From contig CAUJEN010000109.1 in NCBI GenBank assembly GCA_963169765.1, forward strand, positions 45,755 to 109,754: a stretch of DNA of 64,000 nt. Direction: 5' to 3'. The position numbers and the translations under genes are program-made. Position 1 is the first letter of the stretch. Each line of letters starts with the position of its first letter. The notes under the pieces were generated by a model, which saw only the letters and a program-made list of their open reading frames with translations, was not told the DNA's origin and did not search any database. The DNA comes from QWHO01 sp021404945 (lineage in GTDB: Bacteria > Vulcanimicrobiota > Xenobia > Xenobiales > QWHO01). This document shows, one piece after another, positions 61,966 to 64,000 of the stretch.

Positions 61966-63301
61966 GAGGCGCCATCGCCCACTTCGTCTCGGAAACCGTC
62001 ATGCTAGGCTTCAAGCGCGGGGTGGCCCTTTTCCTGGCCAGCACCCAGTTGCCCAAGCTGTTCGGGGTGCACGGCAGTCACGGCGATTTCTGGGATCGGT
62101 GCGCGACCTTCCTGTCCGAGCTGGGCCACACGAACTCGGCTGCTCTGGTCACAGGCTCGGTGGCTCTGACCATCCTGGTTCTGGGGAAGATCTACGCCAA
62201 AGACAAGCCCATCGCCCTGTTCGTCGTGGTCGGGGGCATCCTTGCCTCGTCCATGGCCCGGCTGGGAGAGCGGGGAGTGAAGTTGCTGGGAGACGTTCCC
62301 GAAGGCCTCCCCGTGCCCGGCCTGCCCGTTGTCACGCCCGGCGATCTGCAGGAGCTTATGCCGCTGGCTCTGGCCTGCTTCATGCTGGCGGCGGTCGAGA
62401 CGGCTGCTATCGGCCGGATGTTTGCCGCCAAGCATCGCGGGCGCTTCGATTGCAACCAGGAGTTCCTGGCTCTCGGGGCGGTCAAAATGGCGGCCGGGCT
62501 CACCCGAGGCTTTCCGATCAGCGGCGGCATGTCGCAATCGCTGGTCAACGAGAGCAGCGGGGCGCGCACGCCCCTCTCGGGGTTGTTTGCCAGCCTGGTG
62601 GTGCTGGTAGTCACCCTCTTTCTGGCTCCTCCCTGCACGATCTTCCTCAACCGGTGCTGGCAGCCGTGGTGCTGGTAGCCATTTTGGGACTGATCAACGT
62701 CACCGCCCTGAAGCGGCTCTACCGGCTGGATCGCACGGAGTTCTTCATCGCCATGGCCGCCACTGCCGGCGTGCTCAGCTCAGGCATGCTGCGAGGGGTC
62801 ATGATCGGTGCCCTGATCTCCTTGCTGCTCTTGATCCGTCGCGCTTCTTCCCCCTATGTGGCCTTCCTCGGTCGCATCCCGGGAACCGGGCGCTTCTCGG
62901 ACATGGCCCGCCATCCCGACAACGAGCCCATCGAAGGGGTGCTAATCTTCCGGGTCGAGTCCAGCCTGCTCTACTTCAATGCCGAGCACATGCGCGACAC
63001 GGTCCTGGAGGAGTTTCATCGGGCCCGGCCGCGCCTGGTCATCTGCGACCTGTCCAGCTCCCCGATCGTCGACCTCCATGCCTGCGAGGTTCTGGCCGAG
63101 CTTGCCCGCGAGCTGGCCGGTGAGGGCGCCCGGCTGCGCCTGGTCGAGCCTCGCTCCTCGGTACGCGACATGCTGCGCCAGGGCGGGCTGGAAGAGCTGG
63201 TGGGGACGATCAACCGCTTCACCACCGTGGCCGAGGCTCTGGAGCAAGAGCTTGGGAACACTGCAAACAAGGGACGCCCGGGAACTTCCCGCGCGTCCTG
63301 A
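61965..63301 (+). pseudogene. SulP-family anion transporter, 5'-truncated and frameshifted, with STAS domain
   Basis: From about 61965 one frame reads AIAHFVSETVMLGFKRGVAL and LASTQLPKLFGVHG through the SulP helices (DVPEGLPVPGLPVV; GRFDCNQEFLALG; GFPISGGMSQSLVN). Near 62630 one base is missing (CTCCTCCCTGC), and the coding returns to the ThrE frame: LAAVVLVAILGLIN, then a C-terminal STAS domain (GVLIFRVESSLLYFNAEHM, VICDLSSSPIVDLHACEVL) to TGA 63301. About the first 100 residues of a normal SulP are gone. Confidence 0.72.
63272..63298. terminator. Strong hairpin at the convergent end
   Basis: GGACGC-C-CGGGAA-C-TTCCCG-C-GCGTCC: a 12-bp stem interrupted by one C-C mismatch with a one-base apex, overlapping the end of the SulP reading frame. 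Probably a shared terminator between SulP and the convergent TPR gene, without a clear T run. Confidence 0.55.
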
Positions 63302-63833
63302 GGGGAGTCATCCAGTCCCTCGGTCTCGAAGACCACCGAGCGCTTGGCCAGACCAAAGGAGATGGCCTTGCTGGTATCCGATACGCAGGGCTCTAACTGG
63401 CCCAGCCGATAGTGAGCCAGGCCTCGGTAGAAGTAGCCGGCCCCACTCTCGGTCTGAAGTTTCAAGAAGCGATCATAGTCTTTGATCGCCTGCTTGGAGT
63501 CGCCTTTGAAAAGGTAAGCGCAGCCACGGTAGTAGAGTGCCTCGGGATTCTCCGGATCCAGCTGAAGAGCTTTGTCCAGGTCACTGATTGCCTTCTGGTG
63601 CTGGTCGAGCAAGAAGTAGCTCGCGCCCCGAAAGACAAAGGCTTTACAAAGGCAGGGTTGGCCTTGATGCATTTGTCGAAGCCCTTGATGGCCTCGGCAT
63701 AGTCCCCATCCCGGAACGTCTTGTAGCTCTCGTCGTAGAGCTTGCGGGTATCGACCGCGTTGGTTTGGGCCAGGGCAGGGCTGAGAACCAGCACCGTCCA
63801 GAGCAAGACGATCATGAGTTGAGATTGTTTCAC
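63302..63833 (-). pseudogene. Exported TPR protein with one-base frameshift
   Basis: GTG start 63833, signal peptide (QLMIVLLWTVLVLSPALA), then TPR repeats: YKTFRDGDYAEAIKGFDKCIKANPAFVK. Near 63640-63650 one base is missing, and the other frame carries AFVFRGASYFLLDQHQKAIS, PENPEALYYRGCAYLFKGD and ESGAGYFYRGLAHYRLG. Repairing it gives three to four TPRs in a chain of about 175 residues. The 3' end is uncertain because the repaired frame runs on into the convergent SulP gene. The last 140 bases of the window upstream show nothing. Confidence 0.65.
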
Positions 63834-64000
63834 CTTGTGTTCCTCCTCGTTGATGCAAAGTGACGCGAGCTTGTTTTTCTGCGAGTCAATGAGTCCAGAT
63901 ATTTGAGAGTCTTCTTGGCTGGGGAAGTCGTTTGTGGAGAACTTGATGTCACCCCATCACCCCCTGGACTGCAGGCGCCACATTACGCCATTTGAGGGGG

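Overview
The window is 64 kb of GC-rich (about two thirds by eye), densely coding bacterial DNA. I see no rRNA, tRNA, CRISPR array, transposase or phage gene. Lipoproteins, signal peptides, many GTG/TTG starts and large Ser/Thr-kinase and histidine-kinase proteins suggest a free-living, deep-branching environmental bacterium (Eremiobacterota/Xenobia-, Armatimonadota- or Myxococcota-like). The phylum cannot be fixed from these genes.

Layout. 0-10.5 kb: zinc-ribbon fragment, AmpG-like transporter with tandem GNAT protein, small exported proteins, a TPR protein, a glutamate-receptor-like ion channel, a thioredoxin-fold protein whose first active-site Cys codon is TGA, a DEAD-box helicase and a TPR lipoprotein. 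10.5-19.5 kb: FAD oxidoreductase, lipoprotein, papain/C39-like exported protein, M4-like metalloprotease, Uma2 nuclease, beta-propeller protein. 19.5-30 kb: a 63-bp repeat array, a large helical protein, a cytochrome, two-domain PPK2, a 27-residue-repeat exported protein, an acyltransferase, a prepilin pair and an ATPase beside a 33-bp palindrome. 30-38 kb: a signalling locus with a pseudo-histidine-kinase, a Ser/Thr kinase-AAA protein separated by one in-frame TGA from a TPR-GAF-PAS-histidine kinase, and a NarL-type regulator. 38-47.7 kb: metzincin lipoprotein, Ig-like lipoprotein, a three-gene operon ending in a second NarL regulator, and a solenoid protein with four 372-bp repeats. 47.7-64 kb: decayed toxin-antitoxin genes, VapBC, HD-GYP regulator, hybrid kinase, PEPCK, and many broken or fused genes.

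The most interesting signals are two in-frame TGA codons (7332-7334 and 34615-34617), each followed at once by a hairpin of about 35 nt with the loop starting 13 nt after the TGA. The first is in a W-[TGA]-G-P-C thioredoxin motif and is a strong selenocysteine candidate. The second joins two halves of what is normally a single-chain kinase.

A contrasting feature is the clustering of single-base frameshifts and gene-gene fusions (PFK/glycosidase, ThrE/SulP, truncated TrkA-N, REC/GAF head-to-head) in the last 16 kb. The first 47 kb is nearly intact. That cluster may be genuine decay or a local assembly problem, and the raw reads would decide.
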